From assembly GCA_020723805.1 (NCBI GenBank), contig DYID01000013.1:40644-104643 (forward strand): 64,000 nucleotides of DNA. Direction: 5' to 3'. Position numbers and translations under genes: made by a program. How positions within the stretch are numbered: position 1 is the stretch's first letter; every line of letters starts with the position of its first letter. The notes under the pieces are model-generated. The model was given only the letters and a program-made list of their open reading frames with translations, was not told the origin of the DNA and ran no database searches. The stretch is from Anaerolinea sp. (GTDB lineage Bacteria; Chloroflexota; Anaerolineae; Anaerolineales; Villigracilaceae). Positions 15,625-25,170 of this stretch are shown one piece after another.

Positions 15625-16190
15625 AAATTGTCGGGGTTTACTCATTCAACGGCGGCGAAAAGGCTGTTCAGAAAAAGTATGCCAAAGAATTGGCTGAAGT
15701 GACAAGTATCCTTGCTCGTGTTGACGCCAGAAATCACAAGACGAAAACAAGCAAAGAAAAGACCATGCGGGATAAAGCTTTGTATAGTCCTCGCTCTCTG
15801 AATAAAGCGATAAGTGATGGCTTTTTGGAGTTGGGTTGGGAAAAGAAACGAGTTCTTTGTGAATATCCAACACAATATTACACCGAAGGGTATCAAATGC
15901 CTCAAGTTTCCAAAGGGGCGTTCAGAGAGATGGACTTTATCAAGAACAAACTTGGTGTAGAAGTGCAGTTTGGTAAGTATTCGTTCATGGTTTACAACGT
16001 TTGCGCCAAGATGACAATTTTTCACAACATGGGCTTTATTGATGTTGGCATTGAAATCGTGCCAGTCAAAGAATTAGCAGAAGATATGTCGTCAGGCGTT
16101 TCGTACTTTGAGCAGTTTGTTTGGGATTTGGAGCAACGCGGCGTTTCGGATATTGACATCCCTGTTTTGATTTTGGGCGTTGCGCCATGA
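15621..16190 (+). CDS. BglII/BstYI-like type II restriction endonuclease
   Basis: The 189-residue protein has the BglII family active site in the right spacing: Asp105, Glu114 and Gln116 in REMDFIKNKLGVEVQFGK, where BglII uses Asp84, Glu93 and Gln95. SPRSLNKAISDGFLELGW (56-73) matches the upstream helix with the conserved Asn (Asn61 here). It therefore probably cleaves AGATCT or RGATCY. Shorter than BglII (223) but complete. Translationally coupled to the methyltransferase. Confidence 0.88.
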   Translation: MKIVGVYSFNGGEKAVQKKYAKELAEVTSILARVDARNHKTKTSKEKTMRDKALYSPRSLNKAISDGFLELGWEKKRVLCEYPTQYYTEGYQMPQVSKGAFREMDFIKNKLGVEVQFGKYSFMVYNVCAKMTIFHNMGFIDVGIEIVPVKELAEDMSSGVSYFEQFVWDLEQRGVSDIDIPVLILGVAP

Positions 16191-16365
16191 GTTCAAAAAT
16201 CTGAAAGGTAAAAACGTCCCTAACACAGGTACAGGTCTTGCATGACATGCGCATCATCGGTTTGAGCCAAGAATTTCAGATTCAATTGGTTGGTCTTGGC
16301 GAAAGTCTAGCCAAGAAATATCACTTCTCACGAAACGGCTCCCGCCTGCGCCGCTGGGACTCACG

Positions 16366-16391
16366 ACAGCCCTTGATAGGGCTGTTTTTCT
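16366..16391 (+). terminator. Intrinsic terminator
   Basis: ACAGCCC-TTGAT-AGGGCTGT followed by TTTTC. It lies 176 nt beyond the endonuclease gene; the stretch between (16191-16365) has no recognisable gene or RNA. A second strong hairpin CCGCCCGCGC / GCGCGGGCGG is at 16408-16435. Confidence 0.75.
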
Positions 16392-16471
16392 TTCAACATG
16401 ACATACGCCGCCCGCGCACAAGATTGCGCGGGCGGGGCGGATGGCTTGCCATACTGAGTTGTGCTGTAATG

Positions 16472-16807
16472 TTAGTCATCCTGCTTGTGTTTCCTCATCT
16501 GCCTTTTGGCGATGCTTTCGAGCATTTCGAGCAGGGGACGCATGTCGGCGGGGAGAGCGGCGTCGCCGGCGCTGACGGTGTACTCCTTCTTGTCTTTGGC
16601 GATGACTGAAATCGTGTAGGAAAACTCGTCAGGGACGGGCGCGTGGCGGGCGAGTTTTTCGGGCAGTTCCTCGAAGTCCAGTTCATCGAGCAGGCGAAGG
16701 AGTTCGCGCCGTTCGTCTTCCGGCAGGTCGTCCAATTCGATCTCAGCCGCCAGGCGGATGCCGGCGAAGCCGCCGGTGCGCTCGAACTTGATTTTTTCGA
16801 TTTCCAT
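16472..16807 (-). CDS. Emfourin-type protease inhibitor
   Basis: A 111-residue acidic protein that fits the emfourin (protealysin inhibitor) pattern: IKFERTGGFAGIRLAAEIEL, a short loop DLPEDERRELLRLLDEL, FSYTISVIAKDKKEYTVSAG, and a C-terminal helix. Emfourins block protealysin-like M4 proteases inside the cell. Its ATG lies 2 nt after the stop of the M4 protease gene, which is the conserved inhibitor-protease arrangement. No signal peptide, consistent with a cytoplasmic role. Confidence 0.85.
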   Translation of the reverse strand: MEIEKIKFERTGGFAGIRLAAEIELDDLPEDERRELLRLLDELDFEELPEKLARHAPVPDEFSYTISVIAKDKKEYTVSAGDAALPADMRPLLEMLESIAKRQMRKHKQDD

Positions 16808-16809
16808 GG

Positions 16810-17976
16810 CTATCTCGTTTTGGCGGGCGCGGCTCCGATAAGGCGCAGGAAAGATTCCAGGCAGCCGCCGCCAGGTTCGGGCGGGGGAGGAGGCGGGGTG
16901 GTTCCGTCGTCAACCGTGATGCCCACGTCCGCCCATCCCTTTTTGACGGCAAGTTGTTCGAGGCTTCCCTTTCCGAAGAGTTCGCCGGCGGTGAGGTAGG
17001 TGAGGTTGGCGCAATCCTGGAATTGGGAGTTGGCGGTGAGTTTATCGCGCAGGGTCACGTACCAGATTTGCCCAGCCTTTTCCCAAGCGTAGCCGCCGAG
17101 TTCCATGGCGGTGACGTAGAAGGCGCGGTTGGGGATGCCGGAGTTGATATGCACGCCGCCGTTGTCGCTGGTGGTGTTGACGTAATCCTTCATGTGACCA
17201 GGCTGGGGGTCTTTGCCGAGGATGGGGTCGTTGTAGGCAGTGCCCGGTGCTTTCATGGACCGTATGCCGACGCCGTTGACATTGGGCGTGAACAACCCCT
17301 CGCCGATGATCCAGTCTGCCTGGGCGGCGGTCTGGTTGCGGACGCGCTGTTTGACGAGCGAGCCGAACACGTCGGACATGGATTCGTTGAGCGCGCCGGG
17401 CTGGTAGGAATAGACGAGTTTGGCTTCGAACTGGGTGACGCCGTGCGTCAGTTCGTGACCGATGATGTCAATGGAGATGGTGAAGCGGTTGAACAAGCGG
17501 TCTTTTTCGGGCAGGTCTTCGTCGCCGTCGCCATAGACCATCTGCTCTCCGTTCCAAAAGGCGTTGTCATAGCCTTTGCGGTAATGCACGGTGGATTTCA
17601 ACTGCATACCGCTGCCGTCAATCGAATCGCGGTTATAGACTTCTTTGTAGAGGTCATAAGTGGCGCCGCTTCCATCGTATGCCTCGTTGACCGCCGCGTC
17701 GGCAGTGGGCGCATCTCCCTCTTGCCGCACGAGCGTGCCGGGCAGGCTGACGCCGGTTTTGGCATCGTAGATGAGGCGGCTCTTTCCGCCGGGGGCGGCT
17801 TGACGCATGGCGGCGGCAAGGTACTCGGAGAGCGCAAGCCGCCTGCCGCGCATTTCGGCGGAGGCAACGAGGGTTTGAACAGCCATGTCCCTTTGCGCCG
17901 GCGTGCCGTTGGCGGCGATGGTCTCGAGCATGTGCGGCGGGACGATACAATTCATTGGATGATTGTGTTCGTGCAT
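16810..17976 (-). CDS. Protealysin-like M4 metallopeptidase
   Basis: Starting at 17976 (MHEHNHPMNCIVPPHMLETI, with AAGGAAAGGA upstream) gives 388 residues. CIVPPHML is the short protealysin-type propeptide; there is no signal peptide. The zinc motif HELTH is at 174-178 and the third ligand Glu198 in NESMSDVFG. Further motifs are DNGGVHINSGIPNRAF and a C-terminal helical domain. The tail from about residue 355 is a Pro-rich linker plus CLESFLRLIGAAP, not usual for protealysin. Paired with emfourin, it is probably an intracellular or leaderless-secreted protease held inactive until needed. Confidence 0.92.
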   Translation of the reverse strand: MHEHNHPMNCIVPPHMLETIAANGTPAQRDMAVQTLVASAEMRGRRLALSEYLAAAMRQAAPGGKSRLIYDAKTGVSLPGTLVRQEGDAPTADAAVNEAYDGSGATYDLYKEVYNRDSIDGSGMQLKSTVHYRKGYDNAFWNGEQMVYGDGDEDLPEKDRLFNRFTISIDIIGHELTHGVTQFEAKLVYSYQPGALNESMSDVFGSLVKQRVRNQTAAQADWIIGEGLFTPNVNGVGIRSMKAPGTAYNDPILGKDPQPGHMKDYVNTTSDNGGVHINSGIPNRAFYVTAMELGGYAWEKAGQIWYVTLRDKLTANSQFQDCANLTYLTAGELFGKGSLEQLAVKKGWADVGITVDDGTTPPPPPPEPGGGCLESFLRLIGAAPAKTR

Positions 17977-18078
17977 GGAGGGGTTCCTTTCCTTTGGCGG
18001 CTGAGGCGTTTGAACAGTGTCAGTATACGTTGTTTTGAGGCGAAATTCAATGGGGGCGGTGGGGAGTTCCACCCTACT

Positions 18079-18684
18079 TTAGTCATCCGCAGGCTGGACG
18101 GATAAATCGGCGGCGGTGACGGTGATGCCTTGCAGGGCGGCGAAGGACAGGTCGGTGGAGATGAGCGCAGGGTATCTTTGGCAGAGACGGTCGAAAAGAG
18201 CGTGATAACTGGTCGGGATGGCGGCGTCCCATTTCAGGTCAAGTTCGCGGGCGGCGATTTGGATGACTTCGACGCTTTCGCCTTCGATCTCCACAAAATT
18301 TCCGTAGGGCAGTTCATCGAGCATGATGTGACACCTGCCGAATTCGTAGGTGGTTCTGTATTTTTCGTAGTAGAACAACCTGCGATAGCCCAGCGCTTCG
18401 AGGAATTGCCGCGCCTTCTCGAAATCCTCCACGATGAACTCGATCTCGGTGCGCTTCAGAACGCCCTGCTGGTTGACGCTCCCGCCTTTGTAGGTGAGCC
18501 GCGCTTCGGTATCCTGCCTGAGGCGCAGGACGCGCCCCTCGGAACGGAGCCCGCCGCCGGGCAGGTCGAAGCGGAGGTTTATTTCCAGTACGCGCGGCTG
18601 AATCAAAAGCGCCTCCAATTCCTGAAGGCGCGCTTCGAACCGTTTCAAGTCGCTTACATAAAACTTTGCTTCTGTTTCTTCCAT
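18079..18684 (-). CDS. CYTH domain protein (class IV adenylate cyclase / triphosphatase-like)
   Basis: I prefer the ATG at 18684 (MEETEAKFYV); the ATG at 18702 lies within heptamer repeats. The protein of 201 residues begins with the ExExK signature (EETEAKF), then RFDLPGGGLRSEGRVLRLRQD, RLTYKGG, RTEIEF, YYEKYRTTYEFGRCHIMLDELPYGNFVEIEG. This tunnel fold binds triphosphates; members act as adenylate cyclase or inorganic triphosphatase. It lies beside the biotin carboxyl carrier gene but is separated by about 100 nt of repeats. Confidence 0.88.
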   Translation of the reverse strand: MEETEAKFYVSDLKRFEARLQELEALLIQPRVLEINLRFDLPGGGLRSEGRVLRLRQDTEARLTYKGGSVNQQGVLKRTEIEFIVEDFEKARQFLEALGYRRLFYYEKYRTTYEFGRCHIMLDELPYGNFVEIEGESVEVIQIAARELDLKWDAAIPTSYHALFDRLCQRYPALISTDLSFAALQGITVTAADLSVQPADD

Positions 18685-18692
18685 CTTGCCGC

Positions 18693-18775
18693 TACTGATC
18701 ATTGTTTACTGTTCACTGATCACTGATCACTGTTCACTGTTCACTGTTCACTGATCACTGTTCACTGATCACTGT
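18693..18775. repeat. ACTGATC/ACTGTTC heptamer array
   Basis: About eleven tandem 7-bp units (ACTGWTC) lie between the carboxyl carrier and CYTH genes, the longest such array in the window. Confidence 0.95.
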
Positions 18776-18789
18776 CTATTCTCCACTGC

Positions 18790-19287
18790 TCACTGAACGC
18801 TAAGCAGCGCCTGTTTCTGCTCCACGCTTTCGCCTGCCTTCACGCGGATGCGCGCGACTGTGCCGTCGCGGGGCGATTTCAACTCGTTTTGCATCTTCAT
18901 GGATTCGAGAATCACCAGCACCTGTCCCTTTTTGACCTGCTGACCTTCCTCGACGGGAACAGCCACCACCAGCCCCGGCATGGGCGCTTTGAGGTGGAAC
19001 TCGCCGGTCTCTGCCACGCCTCCGCCTGCCGCCGCCCGCAGACGTTTCTCGCGTTCATCCTCCACCTTGACCGGGTACAGGCGTCCGTGCAGCAGCACCT
19101 GCCAGCCTTCGTCGCTCTCGTTCACGTATGCTTCGTGCGATTTGCCGTCCACAATCAGGGAATAGACCGGCTGTCCGCTGACCGAGACGAAGTCCACTTC
19201 GTAGGTTTTGCCGTCAATGCTGACGTGATGTTCGTCAATGATTTCGACGAGAAATTCTTTTTCGCCGACTGTAGTGATATATCTCAT
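18790..19287 (-). CDS. Biotin carboxyl carrier subunit of acyl-CoA carboxylase
   Basis: 165 residues. The C-terminal half (about 95-165) is a biotinyl domain with ESMKMQNELKSPRDG, where the Lys of MKM takes biotin. The N-terminal half (YEVDFVSVSGQPVYSLIVDG, QVLLHGRLYPVKVEDERE) is the beta-barrel extension typical of carriers of PccA/MccA-like carboxylases. It carries CO2 from the biotin carboxylase to the carboxyltransferase; both genes lie directly upstream on the same strand, the nearer one 6 nt away. Confidence 0.92.
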   Translation of the reverse strand: MRYITTVGEKEFLVEIIDEHHVSIDGKTYEVDFVSVSGQPVYSLIVDGKSHEAYVNESDEGWQVLLHGRLYPVKVEDEREKRLRAAAGGGVAETGEFHLKAPMPGLVVAVPVEEGQQVKKGQVLVILESMKMQNELKSPRDGTVARIRVKAGESVEQKQALLSVQ

Positions 19288-19293
19288 GGCAGA

Positions 19294-20802
<1,509 letters not shown>

Positions 20803-20811
20803 GGCTCCTCA

Positions 20812-20850
20812 ATCGCAAATCCAAAATCCAAAATCGAAAATCGCAAATCA
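20812..20850. repeat. AAATCCA/AAATCGC-type heptamer repeat
   Basis: Five 7-bp units (CAAATCC, AAAATCC, AAAATCG type) fill the gap between pccB and accC and touch the end of pccB. A matching reversed array is at 56159-56193. Confidence 0.85.
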
Positions 20851-22398
20851 AAGCGGTATGTTTCCATGCTTCTTCGCCGGGTTGGAGTCGCGCTTGTTGC
20901 TCAACATCTCCAGCGCGTTGATCAGGCGCGGGCGCGTTTCCTTCGGCTCGATCACATCGTCAATGTAGCCGCGCGAAGCCGCCACATAGGGATTGGCAAA
21001 TTTCTCGCGATATTCCGCCACCAACTCCGCTTTGCGCTGCGCGGGGTCTGCAGCTTTTTCCAGTTCCTTGCGGAAGATGATGTTGACCGCGCCGTCCGGT
21101 CCCATCACGGCGATTTCGGCGGAGGGCCAGGCAACGTTGAAATCGCCGCGGATGTGCTTGCTGCTCATCACGTCGTAGGCGCCACCGTATGCCTTGCGGG
21201 TGATGACCGTCAGTTTGGGGACGGTCGCTTCACAATAGGCATACAGCAGTTTTGCGCCCGAGCGGATGATGCCGTTGTGTTCCTGATGCGTGCCGGGCAA
21301 AAAGCCGGGTACGTCTTCCAGAGTCAGAATGGGGATGTTGAACGCATCGCAAAAGCGGACGAAACGCGCCGCCTTCTCGCTCGCGTCAATATCCAGCACG
21401 CCTGCCAGCACCGCCGGCTGATTTGCCACAATGCCGATGGAGTGACCGCCCAGCCGCGCAAACCCGACGACGATGTTCTGCGCGTAATTCTCGTGAATCT
21501 CGAAAAACTGCCCGTTATCCACAATCAGCCGAATGACATCCTTCATGTCGTAGGGCTTGTTGGGGTCGTCGGGGATGATGTCATTCAGGGCTTCGTCCAT
21601 GCGCAGCGGGTCGTCGCCGGTCGGCACGAAAGGCGGGTCTTCCATGTTGTTCTGCGGCAGGTAGCCCAGCAGTTTGCGGATGAGGTACAAGGTATCCGCT
21701 TCGCTGTCTGCGGCGACGTGACAGACGCCGGACTTTTCTGAATGGACACTTGCGCCGCCCAGTTCCTCCTGCGTCACCTCCTCGTGCGTCACCGCTTTGA
21801 CCACGTCGGGTCCCGTCACGAACATGTAGGATGTGTTGCGCGTCATGAAGATGAAGTCGGTTAGCGCGGGGGAATAGACGGCGCCGCCGGCGCACGGTCC
21901 CATGATGGCGGAAATCTGCGGGATGACGCCCGATGCCAGCGTGTTGCGCAGGAAGATGTCGGCGTAGCCTGCCAGCGACACCACACCTTCCTGAATGCGC
22001 GCGCCGCCTGAATCGTTCAAGCCGATGATGGGCGCGCCGTTCTTCATCGCCATATCCATGATTTTGCAGACCTTCTCGGCGTGCACTTCGCCCAGGCTCC
22101 CGCCGAAGACGGTGAAATCCTGCGAGAAGACGTACACCAGCCGCCCCTCGATGGTCCCCCAGCCGGTCACCACCGAGTCGCTCAGGAACTTTTGCTTGTC
22201 GAGCCCGAAATCGTGCGTGCGGTGTTGAACGAAGGCGTCAATCTCGCGGAAGGAGCCTTTGTCGAGCAGCAGGTCAATGCGTTCGCGTGCCGTCAGGCGT
22301 CCCTTTTTGTGCTGCGCTTCGATGCGCTCCGCTCCGCCGCCCTGTCTTGAACGGGCGCGTTTCTCATGCAGAATTTGATTTTTCAACTGGTTGCTCAT
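20848..22398 (-). CDS. pccB: Carboxyltransferase subunit, propionyl-CoA carboxylase type
   Basis: 516 residues from ATG 22398 (MSNQLKNQI). The two crotonase-fold halves carry the oxyanion motifs [12 protein letters not shown] and [14 protein letters not shown], and [13 protein letters not shown]. The Asp in GGAYDVM equals Asp422 of Streptomyces PccB, which favours propionyl- or acetyl-CoA over longer substrates. The C-terminus [11 protein letters not shown] is also PccB-like. With the biotin carboxylase and carrier it would make methylmalonyl-CoA, for odd-chain or branched amino acid use together with the acyl-CoA dehydrogenase upstream. Confidence 0.92.
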   Translation of the reverse strand: MSNQLKNQILHEKRARSRQGGGAERIEAQHKKGRLTARERIDLLLDKGSFREIDAFVQHRTHDFGLDKQKFLSDSVVTGWGTIEGRLVYVFSQDFTVFGGSLGEVHAEKVCKIMDMAMKNGAPIIGLNDSGGARIQEGVVSLAGYADIFLRNTLASGVIPQISAIMGPCAGGAVYSPALTDFIFMTRNTSYMFVTGPDVVKAVTHEEVTQEELGGASVHSEKSGVCHVAADSEADTLYLIRKLLGYLPQNNMEDPPFVPTGDDPLRMDEALNDIIPDDPNKPYDMKDVIRLIVDNGQFFEIHENYAQNIVVGFARLGGHSIGIVANQPAVLAGVLDIDASEKAARFVRFCDAFNIPILTLEDVPGFLPGTHQEHNGIIRSGAKLLYAYCEATVPKLTVITRKAYGGAYDVMSSKHIRGDFNVAWPSAEIAVMGPDGAVNIIFRKELEKAADPAQRKAELVAEYREKFANPYVAASRGYIDDVIEPKETRPRLINALEMLSNKRDSNPAKKHGNIPL

Positions 22399-22807
22399 GT
22401 GCCTCACTTTTTGCGAAGTAGGATTGGGTCCGTGGAAGATTTGTCAGCGTGCCTGCCAGCGCGATGAGCAGCGCTGAAACGGTCAGGGCAAAGGGCAGGT
22501 TGGCGCGGGATGTTTCGAAGAAGAGCCGCTCGACCCAATATTCGACCAGCCACAGGATGACGGCTGTGAACGCGCCCGCCGCCGCCCACCGTTTCCGCCG
22601 CAGAATGCCAAACACGAGGACGCCTCCCGCCGCCCCCCAGCCTGCTCCTGTTGCTAAAAGATACAGCACGCTGAGGCTGGAGTCGAATTCAGCCAGCACA
22701 TCCTGCCAGCGCAGGACTGCTGCAAAGCGGGTGGCGCCCCAGGCTGTTAGCAATAACACCATTCCCAGGAGCAGGGTTACACCGAATGGACGTCGTTTTT
22801 CAGGCAT
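22364..22807 (-). CDS. Small integral membrane protein of unknown function
   Basis: 147 residues with about four hydrophobic helices ([75 protein letters not shown]). Its 3' end overlaps the start of pccB by 35 nt, so the two are probably translated in linkage. No family recognised; a structural or sensing role is a guess only. Confidence 0.6.
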   Translation of the reverse strand: MPEKRRPFGVTLLLGMVLLLTAWGATRFAAVLRWQDVLAEFDSSLSVLYLLATGAGWGAAGGVLVFGILRRKRWAAAGAFTAVILWLVEYWVERLFFETSRANLPFALTVSALLIALAGTLTNLPRTQSYFAKSEAHEQPVEKSNSA

Positions 22808-22855
22808 GGATCAGGCTCATTGGAACAGAATCAGGTTTGGGCGGGGAAAGAAGCG

Positions 22856-23914
22856 TTACTCGATGTCCAGGGTAATCTTTCCGAAGTTTTCGTTTCGTTC
22901 GAGTCTTTCCTGTGCGCGGGCGGCGTCCTTCAAGGGAAAGGTCGAATCCATCACGGGCTGTAATTTTCCAGCCACGATCAAATCCATCACCTGCCGGAAT
23001 TCATCCAGCGTGCTCATGGTCGAACCGAGGATGCTCAGGTGTTTGGCGAACAGATAGCGGTTGTCAATTTCGAACTTGGGTCCGCCGCTGTTGCCGACGG
23101 TGAGAAGCCTGCCGCCTTTACGCAGTGTGCGCAGGCTTTGCATGAATGTGGTGCCGACGTTGTCCACGACCACATCCACGCCGCGCTTGTTTGTGGCGAG
23201 ATAGACCGCCTTCGACCAGTCCTCCTCTTGGGAGCGGTCAATCAGGATGTCTGCGCCGAGCGCCTCTGCCTTTGCCAGTTTCTGCGCGTCGCTCCCCACG
23301 ACGATAACCTGCGCGCCCAGAAATTTGGCGATTTGCACGCTGGCAGTGTTGACTCCTCCCCCCGCGCCGACGACGAGGACGGTTTCCCCTGCCTGCACTT
23401 TCCCACGCGTCACCAGCGAGTGCCACGCCGTTTGATAGACCAGCGCCGATGCCGCCGCGCGGTGATAGTCGAAGCCTTCGGGCAGTTTGTACAGTTGCTT
23501 GATGGGCAGGGCGATATATTCCGCATACGTTCCGCGCACGGTCTCGCCGAGCAGATGCCAGTTAGCGCACATATTGTCTTTGCCCGCCAGGCAAAACTCA
23601 CATTGACCGCAGCCGAGGTTGGCGTTGATGACGACGCGGTCACCGACTTTCAGCCCTCCCTCTGTCCCCCCCAAAGTTGGGGGGGATGAAAGGGAGGGTA
23701 AAGCCACCACCTCTCCCGCGCCGTCCGCGCCGGGGATGTGGGGAAGTTCCAACTTCAAGCCCGCCCAGCCCTTGCGGACGAACACGTCCACGCGGTTGAG
23801 CGCGGCGGCGCGCAAGCGAATCAACGCTTCGCCGGGTTTGGGTTCAGGGGCGGGAAAGTCCGCGTATTCGAGGACTTCGGGTCCCCCGTGCTGGTGAAAG
23901 AGGACGGCTTTCAT
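22856..23914 (-). CDS. Zinc-type quinone/alcohol dehydrogenase (MDR) with palindromic insert
   Basis: 352-residue MDR protein: GroES-like start (MKAVLFHQHGGPEVLEYAD), PGADGAGEV, the structural zinc region GCGQCEFC, and a Rossmann motif GAGGGVNTASVQIAKFLGA. Residues 72-87 (LPSLSSPPTLGGTEGG) interrupt the usual GEVVAVG-xx-VKVGDRVV stretch; this insert is encoded by a 45-bp palindrome (23654-23698), which keeps the frame. Gene order suggests a role with the acyl-CoA dehydrogenase that ends 6 nt upstream. Confidence 0.88.
   Translation of the reverse strand: MKAVLFHQHGGPEVLEYADFPAPEPKPGEALIRLRAAALNRVDVFVRKGWAGLKLELPHIPGADGAGEVVALPSLSSPPTLGGTEGGLKVGDRVVINANLGCGQCEFCLAGKDNMCANWHLLGETVRGTYAEYIALPIKQLYKLPEGFDYHRAAASALVYQTAWHSLVTRGKVQAGETVLVVGAGGGVNTASVQIAKFLGAQVIVVGSDAQKLAKAEALGADILIDRSQEEDWSKAVYLATNKRGVDVVVDNVGTTFMQSLRTLRKGGRLLTVGNSGGPKFEIDNRYLFAKHLSILGSTMSTLDEFRQVMDLIVAGKLQPVMDSTFPLKDAARAQERLERNENFGKITLDIE
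23654..23698. repeat. In-frame palindromic insert in the MDR gene
   Basis: Nested inverted repeats CCCTCCC / GGGAGGG and CCCCCCCAA-AG-TTGGGGGGG make a strong hairpin of 45 bp, exactly 15 codons. It falls at a surface loop of the GroES-like domain. Confidence 0.85.
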
Positions 23915-23920
23915 GGACGG

Positions 23921-25090
23921 TTACTTCAATCCCATCTCGCTTCTCGAAATGACCAGGCGCTGAATTTCACTTGTGCCTTCGTAGATTTCGGTGATCTTGG
24001 CGTCACGGAAGTAGCGCTCGATGGGCAGTTCCTTGCTGTAGCCCATACCGCCGTGAATCTGCACCGCCTGATGCGCCACCCACATGGCGGTCTCGCTGGC
24101 AAACAACTTCGCCATCGAAGCCTCCAGCGAATAGCGGCTGCCGTTCTTTTTGGATTTTTCCTTTGCCATTGCTGCGTTGTAAATCAATAATCTGGATGCT
24201 TCGATGCGCGTCTTCATGTCTGCGATTTTGAAGCCTGTCCCCTGAAACGCGCCAATCGGCTGACCGAACGCCTCGCGCGTGACCGCATACTGGCGCGCCG
24301 CTTCGTAAGCCGCTTCGGCAATCCCAAGCGCCTGCGTGGCAATGCCGATGCGCCCGGCGTCCAGCACGGTCATGGCAATCTTGAAACCCTCGCCTTCCTC
24401 GCCGAGGCGGTTTTCGACCGGCACACGGCAGTCCTCGAAGATCAACTCGCTGGTCGCCGAGGCGCGGATGCCGAGTTTGGGTTCCTTTTTGCCGCGCGTC
24501 AGACCGGGCGTGTTCGCTTCGACCAAAAACGCCGTGATGCCTTTATGTTTCTTTTCCGGGTCGGTCATCATGAAGACCACATAGTAATCCGCCACCGGTC
24601 CGCTGGTGACCCAGGATTTGCGTCCGTTCAGAATGTAGTGGTTGCCGTCGCGGATGGCGCGCGATTTCATTGTGCCGGCGTCCGAGCCGCTCATGGGTTC
24701 GGTCAGCGAGTACGCGCCGATGGCTTTTCCTGAGGCAATGGGCGTAACAAATTTCTTCTTTTGCTCCTCCGTCCCAAACTTCAGAATGCCGTGACAATAC
24801 AAGGAGTTGTTCACCGACATGATGACGCCGTGCGATGCGTCCACTTTGGAGATTTCCTCCAGGGCAAGCACGTAGGCAAGCGTGTCCATGCCGGCGCCGC
24901 CGTATTCTTCGGGGACTTCGATGCCCATGAAACCCATTTCGCCCATCTTTTGGATGGTCTTATGGGGAAATTCGCCGCTTTCATCGAATTCTGCTGCAAT
25001 GGGGGCGATCTCCTTTTCCGCAAAATCGCGGGCGGTGTCGCGAATCATTTTGTGTTCGTCGCTCAGGGGGTACAAAGCAAGTTCGCTCAT
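23921..25090 (-). CDS. Acyl-CoA dehydrogenase
   Basis: FAD enzyme for alpha,beta-dehydrogenation of acyl-CoA, 389 residues. Signatures: GFMGIEVPEEYGGAGMD, ISKVDASHGVIMSVNNSL, YSLTEPMSGSDAGTM, SWVTSGPVADYYVV, VPVENRLGEEGEGFKIAM, QIHGGMGYSKELPIERYFRDAKITEIYEGTSEIQ; the Glu of YEGTSE is the usual catalytic base of short-chain enzymes. Strong site CCGGAGGA upstream of ATG 25090. First gene of the minus-strand series leading through the MDR enzyme to the carboxylase, which suggests short-chain or branched acyl-CoA breakdown. Confidence 0.94.
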   Translation of the reverse strand: MSELALYPLSDEHKMIRDTARDFAEKEIAPIAAEFDESGEFPHKTIQKMGEMGFMGIEVPEEYGGAGMDTLAYVLALEEISKVDASHGVIMSVNNSLYCHGILKFGTEEQKKKFVTPIASGKAIGAYSLTEPMSGSDAGTMKSRAIRDGNHYILNGRKSWVTSGPVADYYVVFMMTDPEKKHKGITAFLVEANTPGLTRGKKEPKLGIRASATSELIFEDCRVPVENRLGEEGEGFKIAMTVLDAGRIGIATQALGIAEAAYEAARQYAVTREAFGQPIGAFQGTGFKIADMKTRIEASRLLIYNAAMAKEKSKKNGSRYSLEASMAKLFASETAMWVAHQAVQIHGGMGYSKELPIERYFRDAKITEIYEGTSEIQRLVISRSEMGLK

Positions 25091-25150
25091 TCCATTCCTC
25101 CGGATGTGATGAGGGGATTATACCCCTTCGGAGTACACGGAACGCTCTGA

Positions 25151-25156
25151 TAAAAT
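25151..25156 (+). promoter_or_regulatory. -10 box of the DUF4870 gene
   Basis: TAAAAT ends 14 nt before the ATG at 25171; any leader would be only about 8 nt long. Confidence 0.45.
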
Positions 25157-25170
25157 GGGGAAAACCTCTC

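Noticed and set aside
16191..16365. tRNA, tmRNA or gene remnant after the restriction endonuclease
   Set aside because: No T-loop, anticodon arm or coding pattern could be made out; the open frame that crosses it is not supported by codon use.
18693..18775. CRISPR array
   Set aside because: Units are 7 bp without spacers and no cas genes are present.
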